DNA of 64,000 nt, from contig NZ_CP080419.1 in NCBI RefSeq assembly GCF_019457595.1, forward strand, positions 4,216,001-4,280,000, in the 5' to 3' direction. Of this stretch, positions 29,835 to 37,831 are shown piece by piece (the stretch's first letter is position 1; every line of letters begins with the position of its first letter). Under the pieces are notes generated by a model. That model ran no database searches. It worked only from the letters and a program-made list of their open reading frames with translations, and was not told the origin of the DNA. The translations under genes were made by a program, and so were the position numbers. This DNA is from Shewanella psychrotolerans. GTDB lineage: Bacteria > Pseudomonadota > Gammaproteobacteria > Enterobacterales > Shewanellaceae.

Positions 29835-30347
29835 ATGAGTTTACTAAAAGTACTACGTTTCCCAGATGAGCGCTTACGCACCATTGCTAAGCCTATTACA
29901 GAATTTACCGCTGAGCTTCAAACACAAATCGATAATATGTTCGAAACAATGTATGAAGAGAAGGGGATTGGTCTAGCCGCAACTCAAGTTGATTATCACC
30001 ATCAATTGATCGTGATGGACTTGCAAGATGATGTAGAACGCCCAAAAGTTTTTATTAACTTAGAAATCACTGAAAAAAGTGGTGATTTTTGCAACGAAGA
30101 GGGCTGTTTATCGGTGCCTAATGTCTACGCTAAAGTTGACCGAGCCGAATTTGTCACCATAAAAGCACTCGATCGCAACGGTAACGAGTTCACTTTAGAG
30201 GCCGATGGATTATTTGCTATCTGCCTGCAACATGAACTTGACCACCTCAAGGGTAAACTGTTTGTCGACTATCTATCACCACTAAAGAGACAACGCATTA
30301 AGCAGAAGCTAGAAAAAGCTGCCCGCCTCGAAGCCAAGCAAGGATAA
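29835..30347 (+). CDS. def: Peptide deformylase
   Basis: Removes the formyl group from nascent N-formylmethionine. The 170-residue protein shows all three motifs: GIGLAATQ, EGCLSVP with the metal-ligand Cys, and QHELDHLKG with the HExxH metal site and catalytic Glu. It opens the plus-strand operon def-fmt-rsmB-trkA-trkH and is divergent from the LysM gene. Confidence 0.97.
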   Translation: MSLLKVLRFPDERLRTIAKPITEFTAELQTQIDNMFETMYEEKGIGLAATQVDYHHQLIVMDLQDDVERPKVFINLEITEKSGDFCNEEGCLSVPNVYAKVDRAEFVTIKALDRNGNEFTLEADGLFAICLQHELDHLKGKLFVDYLSPLKRQRIKQKLEKAARLEAKQG

Positions 30348-30354
30348 GTTGCAC

Positions 30355-31332
30355 TTGAAACCACTTAATATCATTTTTGCGGGCACGCCAGACTTTGCCG
30401 CCCGTCACCTACAAGCCTTGATAGAATCTGAGCACAATGTAATCGGCGTCTACTCTCAGCCAGACAGACCAGCGGGCCGCGGCAAAAAACTTCAAGCCAG
30501 CCCAGTGAAAGCGTTAGCCGTAGCACACCAAATACCCGTATATCAGCCTAGCAGTTTACGCAATGAAGAGGCGCAAGCGGAATTAGCATCGCTAAATGCC
30601 GACATCATGGTAGTTGTCGCCTACGGATTAATTTTGCCACAAGTGGTACTCGATACACCAAAGCTGGGCTGCATCAATGTTCATGGCTCGATTCTGCCTC
30701 GCTGGCGCGGCGCGGCGCCGATTCAACGTGCCCTTTGGGCAGGTGACACTGCGACGGGCGTAACGATCATGCAGATGGATATCGGCCTAGACACTGGCGA
30801 TATGCTGCTAAAAACTCATCTGCCTATTGAAGACAGCGACACCTCTGCCACGCTTTATGAAAAGCTGGCACAGCAAGGTCCAACCGCACTTATCGATGCA
30901 TTAACAGGCATAGCCGATGGTACACTCAAGGCCGAACCACAAGATGAAGCCCTCGCTAACTACGCAGAAAAGCTCAGTAAAGAGGAAGCATTATTAGACT
31001 GGAGCAAGCCAGCCGTGCAGCTTTGGCGAGAAATCCGCGCATTTAACCCTTGGCCAGCCAGTCACTTTGACCACATGGATGCGACCATCAAGGTATGGCA
31101 AGCCAGTGTCAGCCAGAAAGCGAGCGATGACATCCCTGGCACTATTATTACCGCCGATAAACAAGGCTTAGCGATTGCAACAGGGGAAGGTGTGTTAGTT
31201 TTAGAGACCATGCAGCTACCAGGCAAAAAAGCGATGCCTGTAGCCGACATTCTTAACTCGCGCGGTGACTGGTTCACACCAGGCACGCAACTTCAAAATG
31301 CAACGCAAGACTCAGAGGCCAATGCCGAATGA
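30355..31332 (+). CDS. fmt: Methionyl-tRNA formyltransferase
   Basis: Formylates initiator Met-tRNA, giving the group that Def later removes. The product has the FAGTPDFAARHL N-terminus, QPDRPAGRGKKL, the catalytic HGSILPRWRGAAPIQ and LDTGDML. There is no ATG at the start; I chose the TTG at 30355 (MKPLNIIFAG, AAGGA ten bases upstream), while TTG at 30349 would add two residues and has tighter spacing. It follows def by seven bases and overlaps rsmB by four bases (ATGA). Confidence 0.95.
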   Translation: MKPLNIIFAGTPDFAARHLQALIESEHNVIGVYSQPDRPAGRGKKLQASPVKALAVAHQIPVYQPSSLRNEEAQAELASLNADIMVVVAYGLILPQVVLDTPKLGCINVHGSILPRWRGAAPIQRALWAGDTATGVTIMQMDIGLDTGDMLLKTHLPIEDSDTSATLYEKLAQQGPTALIDALTGIADGTLKAEPQDEALANYAEKLSKEEALLDWSKPAVQLWREIRAFNPWPASHFDHMDATIKVWQASVSQKASDDIPGTIITADKQGLAIATGEGVLVLETMQLPGKKAMPVADILNSRGDWFTPGTQLQNATQDSEANAE

Positions 31333-32609
31333 ATTTACGAGGCTTAGCCGCGAAAGTGGTGTTTCAGGTATTGGAAAAAGGTGTGTCACTCTCTGTGGCA
31401 CTGCCTGAACAACAGCAAAACTTATCCAGTGGCAAAGATAAGGCGTTATTAGCTGAACTCTGTTATGGCGTGATGCGCTACCTTCCTCAGTTAGACAAAC
31501 TCATCAGCGACTGCATGAGTAAACCGATGAAAGGTAAGCAGCGTATTGTTCATCAACTACTGCTCGTTGGCTGTTACCAACTGTACTTTACTCGAATTCC
31601 TGCCCACGCGGCGATATCTGAAACTGCAGAAGCATGCCGACAACTAAAATTCGATGGATTAGTTAAAGTCGTCAACGGTGTACTACGAAATTTACAGCGC
31701 AATCAGGCTCCGTTGCCAACAGATAACGACACCTTAACCTTTAATACGCCAGCTTGGTTAGTCAAAAGATTAAAGGACGCTTACCCAGACAATTGGCAAC
31801 AAGTGATTGAACAGAGCCACCAGCGTCCACCTATGTGGCTGCGTAACAATCAACGGTCACAAACTCGTGAGCAATATCTAGCCTTGCTTGATGAACAGGA
31901 GATAGCGGCGACAACAGGATGTAGCGAAAACGCTATTTTACTCGATAGCCCTAAAGATGTGACGCTATTACCTGGGTTCGGTGAAGGCGCTGTATCGGTT
32001 CAAGATGGTGCAGCACAATGGGCAGCAATGCTACTAGCACCACAGGCAAATGAACTCGTCCTCGATGCTTGTGCCGCTCCTGGCGGCAAAACCTGTCACC
32101 TATTAGAGACTGAGAAGAGTATCGACTTAGTCGCTGTCGATTTCGATGCCAAGCGTCTTGAGCGCGTACAGCAAAACCTTGACCGTTTATCCCTTCAAGC
32201 TAAAGTGATTCACGGTGATGCAGCTAATATCGATTCATGGTGGCAAGGGGATAAATTCGATCGCATCTTACTCGATGCTCCTTGTTCGGCAACGGGCGTT
32301 ATACGTCGCCATCCCGATATCAAGTGGTTGCGCAAACAAGCCGATATTGAGGAGCTTGCGTCGCTACAGTCACAAATTTTAGATCATTGCTGGCAGTGGC
32401 TAAAACCTGGTGGCACACTGCTCTATGCAACTTGCTCGATTTTACCGCAAGAGAATGCCGAACAGATAAGTGCATTTTTGGCGAGAACCCAAGACGCTAC
32501 ACTCGTCCCCATCGCTCAACAATCCAAAAGCGATGACATAGGCTGGCAAATTACGCCAGGCCAAGACAATATGGATGGGTTTTATTACGCTCGCCTGGTT
32601 AAGGGATAA
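31329..32609 (+). CDS. rsmB: 16S rRNA m5C967 methyltransferase
   Basis: RsmB methylates C967 of 16S rRNA. The 426-residue protein has an N-terminal NusB-like RNA-binding domain (about 1-140) and a Rossmann methyltransferase domain with the SAM motif DACAAPGGKTCHL, the catalytic LLDAPCSATGVIRRHPDIKW and the second Cys motif ATCSILPQEN. It overlaps fmt by four bases and is followed by trkA after nine bases, so translational coupling is likely. Confidence 0.96.
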   Translation: MNLRGLAAKVVFQVLEKGVSLSVALPEQQQNLSSGKDKALLAELCYGVMRYLPQLDKLISDCMSKPMKGKQRIVHQLLLVGCYQLYFTRIPAHAAISETAEACRQLKFDGLVKVVNGVLRNLQRNQAPLPTDNDTLTFNTPAWLVKRLKDAYPDNWQQVIEQSHQRPPMWLRNNQRSQTREQYLALLDEQEIAATTGCSENAILLDSPKDVTLLPGFGEGAVSVQDGAAQWAAMLLAPQANELVLDACAAPGGKTCHLLETEKSIDLVAVDFDAKRLERVQQNLDRLSLQAKVIHGDAANIDSWWQGDKFDRILLDAPCSATGVIRRHPDIKWLRKQADIEELASLQSQILDHCWQWLKPGGTLLYATCSILPQENAEQISAFLARTQDATLVPIAQQSKSDDIGWQITPGQDNMDGFYYARLVKG

Positions 32610-32618
32610 CGTTAGACC

Positions 32619-34028
32619 ATGAAAATTATCATATTAGGTGCTGGTCAAGTAGGTGGCACATTAGCCGAAAACTTGGTGGGTGAAAACAACGATATCACTA
32701 TCGTCGATAACGACAGAGATAGATTAAGATCGTTGCAAGACAAGTACGACTTACGTGTCGTACTCGGACACGGTGCACACCCCGGCGTTCTCAAAGATGC
32801 TGGTGCCGAAGATGCCGATATGTTAATTGCAGTTACTAATAGTGATGAGTGCAACATGGCCGCTTGTCAAATTGCCTACTCCCTGTTCGGTACTCCGACA
32901 AAAATTGCCCGTATTCGGTCGGAGCAATACTTAGCGCTGAGAGACAAGCTATTTATCGACAGCGAAACTAAAAATAGTGAGAACCGCCCGCGTGGTGGTT
33001 TTATCATCGATGAACTGATCGCACCAGAGCAGCTCGTCACCGCCTACATTCGCCGTTTGGTCGAGTATCCTGGCGCCTTACAGGTGCTTGAGTTCGCCGA
33101 AGGACGTTTGAGCCTTGTAGCCGTGCGAGCCTATTATGGGGGTCCACTGGTCGGTAACGCGTTGGCTGCATTGCGTGAGCACATGCCCAATATCGATACT
33201 CGCGTGGCCGCTATTTTTAGGCAAGGTCGGCCGATCATGCCAAGAGGCACCACCATTATCGAGGCAGATGATGAAGTATTTTTCGTCGCCGATAGCCGCC
33301 ATGTGCGTGCCGTGATGAGTGAGATGCAAAAGCTCGATAACACCTATCGCAATATCATGATCGCTGGCGGGGGTAATATTGGTTTAGGGCTAGCTAAGCA
33401 GTTACAAAGAAATCATGCGGTGAAGCTTATTGAGCATAATCAAGAGCGCGCAGAGGCATTATCTGAAAAGTTAGAGAACACCACGGTATTCTGCGGTGAT
33501 GCATCGGATCAAGAATTACTACTAGAAGAACATATAGATCAAACCGACGTGTTTATCGCTGTCACCAATGATGACGAAGCCAACATCATGGCGGCACTCT
33601 TAGCTAAGCGCATGGGTGCAAAGAAAGTGATGGTATTAATTCAACGAGAGGCTTATGTCGATATCGTCCAAGAAGCGAATATCGATATTGCAATATCACC
33701 ACAGCAAGCCACAATTTCGGCGCTGCTAACTCATATTCGTCAAGGCGACATCTGTAACGTTTACTCTCTTAGGCGTGGGGCTGCCGAGGCGATCGAAGCT
33801 ATCGCTCACGGTGATCCAAGTACCTCTAAAGTTGTTGGTAAGCAGATCAGTGAAATCAAATTACCACCAGGCACCACTATCGGTGCGATAGTCCGAGATG
33901 AAGAGGTGTTAATGGCACACGATAAAACCGTGATAGAGCAAGGCGATCACGTTATCCTCTTCCTCGTTAATAAGAAGTTTATTGGCGAAGTTGAAAAGCT
34001 GTTCCAACCCAGTGCCTTCTTCTTTTAA
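32619..34028 (+). CDS. trkA: Trk potassium uptake regulatory subunit TrkA
   Basis: Cytoplasmic NAD(H)-binding gating subunit of the Trk K+ uptake system. The 469-residue protein contains two RCK repeats, each with a Rossmann N-domain (IIILGAGQVGGTLA and IMIAGGGNIGLGLA) followed by a TrkA-C domain; conserved DAGAEDADMLIAVT and GDASDQELL stretches are visible. Length is close to E. coli TrkA (458). It is followed 32 bases later by its membrane partner trkH. Confidence 0.97.
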   Translation: MKIIILGAGQVGGTLAENLVGENNDITIVDNDRDRLRSLQDKYDLRVVLGHGAHPGVLKDAGAEDADMLIAVTNSDECNMAACQIAYSLFGTPTKIARIRSEQYLALRDKLFIDSETKNSENRPRGGFIIDELIAPEQLVTAYIRRLVEYPGALQVLEFAEGRLSLVAVRAYYGGPLVGNALAALREHMPNIDTRVAAIFRQGRPIMPRGTTIIEADDEVFFVADSRHVRAVMSEMQKLDNTYRNIMIAGGGNIGLGLAKQLQRNHAVKLIEHNQERAEALSEKLENTTVFCGDASDQELLLEEHIDQTDVFIAVTNDDEANIMAALLAKRMGAKKVMVLIQREAYVDIVQEANIDIAISPQQATISALLTHIRQGDICNVYSLRRGAAEAIEAIAHGDPSTSKVVGKQISEIKLPPGTTIGAIVRDEEVLMAHDKTVIEQGDHVILFLVNKKFIGEVEKLFQPSAFFF

Positions 34029-34060
34029 GCGAATAAAAACACTCGTAGACTGAGCTAGCA

Positions 34061-35503
34061 ATGCTAAATATTCGGCCATTACTGTTCATATTAGGCGTGT
34101 TTTTATCGACACTAACCGCCTTTATGTTTATTCCGCTGCTCTTTGCCTTAATCTATGGCGAAGAGACAGTCGGCGCCTTTATGATAGCCTCTCTTGCTAC
34201 TGGGACATGTGCCAGTGCCTGTATGCATCAAGGCCATAGCGATAACTTACGCCTAAATATCCGTGATATGTTTTTACTCACTAGTCTGACTTGGTTTATC
34301 GTCAGCCTGTTTGCCGCAATGCCATTTACGCTCTATCACGGTATTAACTATACCGATGCCTTTTTCGAAACCATGTCTGGTATAACAACCACAGGGTCAA
34401 CTGTGCTCTCAGGGCTAGACACCATGGATCACAGTATTCTTATCTGGCGATCATTACTGCAATGGCTTGGTGGGATCGGTTTTATCGTCATGGCGGTAGC
34501 TATCTTACCTTTTCTTAACGTTGGTGGGATGCGACTATTTAGAACCGAATCCTCCGATTGGAGCGATAAGGCCGTACCGAGAACCCAGAATATGGCTAAG
34601 CAACTATTCTGGGTCTACATCGGCCTTACCGTTGCCTGCGGTCTTGCTTACCACGCGGCAGGAATGACCTGGTTCCAAGCGATTAACCATTCGATGACAA
34701 CCCTATCGACCGGAGGCTACTCGACCTCTGACAGCTCAATGGCGGCATTTTCGAAATCGGCACATTGGGTGGGCGTGTTCTTTATGGCTGCGGGTGGTTT
34801 ACCGCTATTAATGTTTGTTCACTCATTGTCACAACGTTCAGTCCAGATCTGGAACGATGCACAAGTGAAAGGTTACCTACTCTTCCTTGTATGTGTCTCT
34901 TGTAGTTTGGCTTTTTGGCTGTGGCAAGGACACGACATGACAGCTGCCGATGCGCTTCGCCTAGCCAGTTTCAATGTGGTCTCGGTCGTCACCACTACAG
35001 GTTATGGACTAACGGATTATACGGCGTGGGGCGCGTTAGCAAATGTCGCCTTCCTCTTTCTGATGTTTGCTGGCAGCTGCTCAGGTTCAACCTCTGGTGG
35101 TATTAAGATTTTCCGCTTCCAAATCGCGATAGCCATCATGCGTGAACAGCTCAAGCAGCAGTTTCATCCAAACGGTATCTTTAAAGAGCGATATAATGGC
35201 CGATCTATCAGCGAGGATATTGTTCGCTCATTAGTGACCTTCATTCTACTCTTTATGTCGGTGATCGTTATCTTATCGGTCATTCTAGTGATGACGGGGC
35301 TAGATCCGACCACCAGTTTTTCGGGCGCTGTCACGGCTGTGACCAATGTGGGTCCCGGACTTGGACCTGTGATCGGCCCAGCGGGAAATTTCTCATCATT
35401 GCCCGATGTGGCAAAATGGTCACTCGCGATAGGCATGCTGCTGGGGCGACTCGAGATCTTGACGGTGGCGGTACTCTTTCATCCCAATTTTTGGAAATAT
35501 TAA
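34061..35503 (+). CDS. trkH: Trk potassium uptake membrane subunit TrkH
   Basis: Ion-conducting subunit of the Trk system in the inner membrane. The 480-residue protein has about ten or more membrane segments and four pore-loop regions with filter-like sequences (ETMSGITTTGSTVLSG, HSMTTLSTGGYST, SVVTTTGYGL, TAVTNVGPGLG), plus GSCSGSTSGGIKIFR, a known TrkH signature. Unlike in E. coli it is adjacent to trkA, an arrangement common in Shewanella and Vibrio. Confidence 0.97.
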   Translation: MLNIRPLLFILGVFLSTLTAFMFIPLLFALIYGEETVGAFMIASLATGTCASACMHQGHSDNLRLNIRDMFLLTSLTWFIVSLFAAMPFTLYHGINYTDAFFETMSGITTTGSTVLSGLDTMDHSILIWRSLLQWLGGIGFIVMAVAILPFLNVGGMRLFRTESSDWSDKAVPRTQNMAKQLFWVYIGLTVACGLAYHAAGMTWFQAINHSMTTLSTGGYSTSDSSMAAFSKSAHWVGVFFMAAGGLPLLMFVHSLSQRSVQIWNDAQVKGYLLFLVCVSCSLAFWLWQGHDMTAADALRLASFNVVSVVTTTGYGLTDYTAWGALANVAFLFLMFAGSCSGSTSGGIKIFRFQIAIAIMREQLKQQFHPNGIFKERYNGRSISEDIVRSLVTFILLFMSVIVILSVILVMTGLDPTTSFSGAVTAVTNVGPGLGPVIGPAGNFSSLPDVAKWSLAIGMLLGRLEILTVAVLFHPNFWKY

Positions 35504-35514
35504 CCGCTTTCAAC

Positions 35515-36573
35515 TCAGCAGCGATATTGATGCCATAACTCACGCTGGCGAGGTTCAAGAAAACTCCAAGCCAGCACTCGAGTCAACTTGTTACCTTGAG
35601 CCATATCGATGGTCTTCACGGTAACAGCGCCTAGCTGTTCGAGTGCTCGATAACAAGGTTTTAGGTTCTCTTTTTTAGATACTAAGCTGGTAAACCACAA
35701 GCATTGACTCGAAAATTCATGGCTTTCCTTAATCATATCGAGCAAGAATCGCAACTCGCCGCCATCGCACCACAGCTCAGCTTTTTGGCCACCAAAATTA
35801 AGTTTGTCAGTCGATTTAACACTTACCTTGTCGTGACCTTTAGCGAGGCGATTTGAGGCTAAATTTTTCAATTTACGCTCGCTACCCGCGGTTGCCTCGG
35901 CAAGAGAGGCATGAAAAGGCGGATTACACATAGTTACATCGAAGCGCTCCCCCTGTTTGATCATGCCGTTAAAAATAGCCTGCTGAGTAGACTGTAATCT
36001 CAGCTCCACCTTTCCCTGTAAACAGGAGTTTTGGTCAATGATATGTTGCACATTGGATACTGAGCAAGAATCGATATCGCTAGCAACAAAATGCCAGCCA
36101 TAACTCTGCACCCCGAGAATAGGATAAATTCCGTTGGCTCCCGTTCCGATATCAAGCACCTTAATCTTTTGCCCTTTAGGGGGTTTAACCGCGCGTTTTG
36201 TCGCGCTGTTACTCGCTGCATCATCGGAAAGTAAATCGGCAATATAATGTAAGTAGTCTACTCGGCCAGGGATCGGTGGACACAGAAAACCTTGGGGAAT
36301 ATCCCAGAATTCGATGTGATAATGTAGGCGCAGCAATGCTAGATTCAATGTTTTTACCGCCACGGGATCGGAAAAATCAATAGAAAGGTTGCCATAAGGG
36401 TTTGGCCTAACAAAACCTTTAAGATATGGAGTGTGCTCAATCAACGCCATAAAATCATAACCGTCTCGATGTAAATTTCTGGGGTGAAAACCTTTAGGTG
36501 ACCTAGGTTCAACTTGAGAATTTGCAGGTTTAATTTTGCCGGAAGATCGACGAGCTGCGCGAGGCTGGTTCAT
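35515..36573 (-). CDS. rlmF: 23S rRNA m6A1618 methyltransferase
   Basis: RlmF methylates A1618 of 23S rRNA. The 352-residue protein begins with a basic tail (about 1-35), then GFHPRNLHRDGYDF, the SAM motif VLDIGTGANGIYPI and the catalytic motif CNPPFHAS characteristic of N6-adenine methyltransferases. Length suits the family (about 310-390). It is convergent with trkH, with only 11 bases between stop codons. Confidence 0.95.
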   Translation of the reverse strand: MNQPRAARRSSGKIKPANSQVEPRSPKGFHPRNLHRDGYDFMALIEHTPYLKGFVRPNPYGNLSIDFSDPVAVKTLNLALLRLHYHIEFWDIPQGFLCPPIPGRVDYLHYIADLLSDDAASNSATKRAVKPPKGQKIKVLDIGTGANGIYPILGVQSYGWHFVASDIDSCSVSNVQHIIDQNSCLQGKVELRLQSTQQAIFNGMIKQGERFDVTMCNPPFHASLAEATAGSERKLKNLASNRLAKGHDKVSVKSTDKLNFGGQKAELWCDGGELRFLLDMIKESHEFSSQCLWFTSLVSKKENLKPCYRALEQLGAVTVKTIDMAQGNKLTRVLAWSFLEPRQRELWHQYRC

Positions 36574-36646
36574 TTAACAATTACCATTGCTGGCGTAGGC
36601 GCGCGAAAAAAACATTGCGCGACTACGAAGGCGAATTAATCTAACT

Positions 36647-37054
36647 CTAGTCGTATAAATATTTAGTAAAAAGCAAATTAACGACCAAAGGTTTACCGAT
36701 CTCCCGCTCTAACAGACGATTAAGCGTGTCATAACATTCACGGCGTATTTCCTCTTTACCCGTAAGCGACTTCACCTTGTCTTCGGTTTGCGAACCGAGA
36801 ATTTCGATAATAGCGGCTCGTAACAGGGGATCATGATGCTCTAACACAATAAGATCTTCGGGCGCTTTCACCATCAGCTCAACGCTGATCTTAACGTAAC
36901 CCAATTTTTTACGGTTTGAGATATAGTTGGTCACAATATCGGGCTCAAAACCATAGTAGGCATACGTATCGACAGTCTCTTCCCCTTCGGCAAATGCCGC
37001 AACGCTAGAGAGGCTGGTGACAAAGAGAAACAACAGCAGCGCGAACTTTTTCAT
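36647..37054 (-). CDS. FliL-like exported protein
   Basis: The 135-residue protein has a Sec signal peptide (MKKFALLLFLFVTSLSSVAAFA) and a mature part resembling the FliL C-terminal domain: GYVKISVELMVKAPEDL, HDPLLRAAIIEILGSQTEDKV, LTGKEEIRRECYDTLNRLL. FliL works at the flagellar basal body, but no flagellar genes are near and the usual N-terminal membrane anchor is replaced by a cleavable signal. Role unknown. I chose the ATG at 37054 over one six codons upstream to begin at the signal peptide. It is divergent from ubiC. Confidence 0.82.
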   Translation of the reverse strand: MKKFALLLFLFVTSLSSVAAFAEGEETVDTYAYYGFEPDIVTNYISNRKKLGYVKISVELMVKAPEDLIVLEHHDPLLRAAIIEILGSQTEDKVKSLTGKEEIRRECYDTLNRLLEREIGKPLVVNLLFTKYLYD

Positions 37055-37216
37055 ATCTAGTGAATACTCCATTATTGTTATCTAAGCTTATTGATCATTA
37101 GACTAAGCTCGTTGCCTACTCATTTAACGGCAATATTTCTAAGCACTTTAATTACCGACATATTCTGCTCAACATGTTAAAATGCTGGCGTTTGTGAGTA
37201 TTGTACCGAGAAATTC

Positions 37217-37789
37217 ATGAGTGTGACTAGGTTAAGCTTCCCCTATGGTGAATCAATTCAATGGTATTCACCGGACCAAATTCCCCAATTACCCACTTCA
37301 CCAATAAAAGATTGGCTTTTAGCTTCAGGTAGTTTAACTCAAAAACTCAAATCTCACTGTAGTCAATTTGAAGTAAAAGTCTTAGGCGAAGATATTCTTA
37401 ACCCGTTTGATAGCGAATTACCAAATCAATCTCAAGTTTGGATAAGAGAAGTGCTGCTTTGTCTTGACGGTGTACCCTGGGTTTTTGCTCGAACTATAGT
37501 GCCTAGCACTATGTTAGCTATCGTCGAATCCAATTTTTTAGCCTTAGGTACTCGTCCACTAGGAGAACTGTTATTTACCACCGGAGAGTTCACCCCTGGT
37601 AAAATTGAGATAGGAGAGTTTACTCCATGCACTAGCTTAGCGGCGCTGATCTCGTCGTTAAATCAACCGACTGAACAGGCATTATGGGGACGTCGCCGCT
37701 ACTTCAGCCATCAAGAGCAACAACTTATTGTCAGCGAGATATTTTTACCTACTGCGCAACAACAGATTGAGAGCAAGAATCTTATCTAA
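37217..37789 (+). CDS. ubiC: Chorismate lyase
   Basis: Converts chorismate to 4-hydroxybenzoate and pyruvate, the first committed step of ubiquinone synthesis. The 190-residue protein has the family motif VLLCLDGVPWVFARTIVP, LGTRPLGELLF and an ALWGRRRYF C-terminal region with the active-site Arg residues. It is somewhat longer than E. coli UbiC (165). ubiA is not next to it, unlike in E. coli. Confidence 0.93.
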   Translation: MSVTRLSFPYGESIQWYSPDQIPQLPTSPIKDWLLASGSLTQKLKSHCSQFEVKVLGEDILNPFDSELPNQSQVWIREVLLCLDGVPWVFARTIVPSTMLAIVESNFLALGTRPLGELLFTTGEFTPGKIEIGEFTPCTSLAALISSLNQPTEQALWGRRRYFSHQEQQLIVSEIFLPTAQQQIESKNLI

Positions 37790-37794
37790 CGAAT

Positions 37795-37824
37795 AAAAAC
37801 GCCTCACTTTAGAGGCGTTTTTCT
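37795..37824. terminator. Bidirectional terminator between ubiC and the M6 protease
   Basis: Arms AAAAACGCCTC and GAGGCGTTTTT with a six-base loop lie between two convergent genes. Confidence 0.88.
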
Positions 37825-37831
37825 ATTGAGA

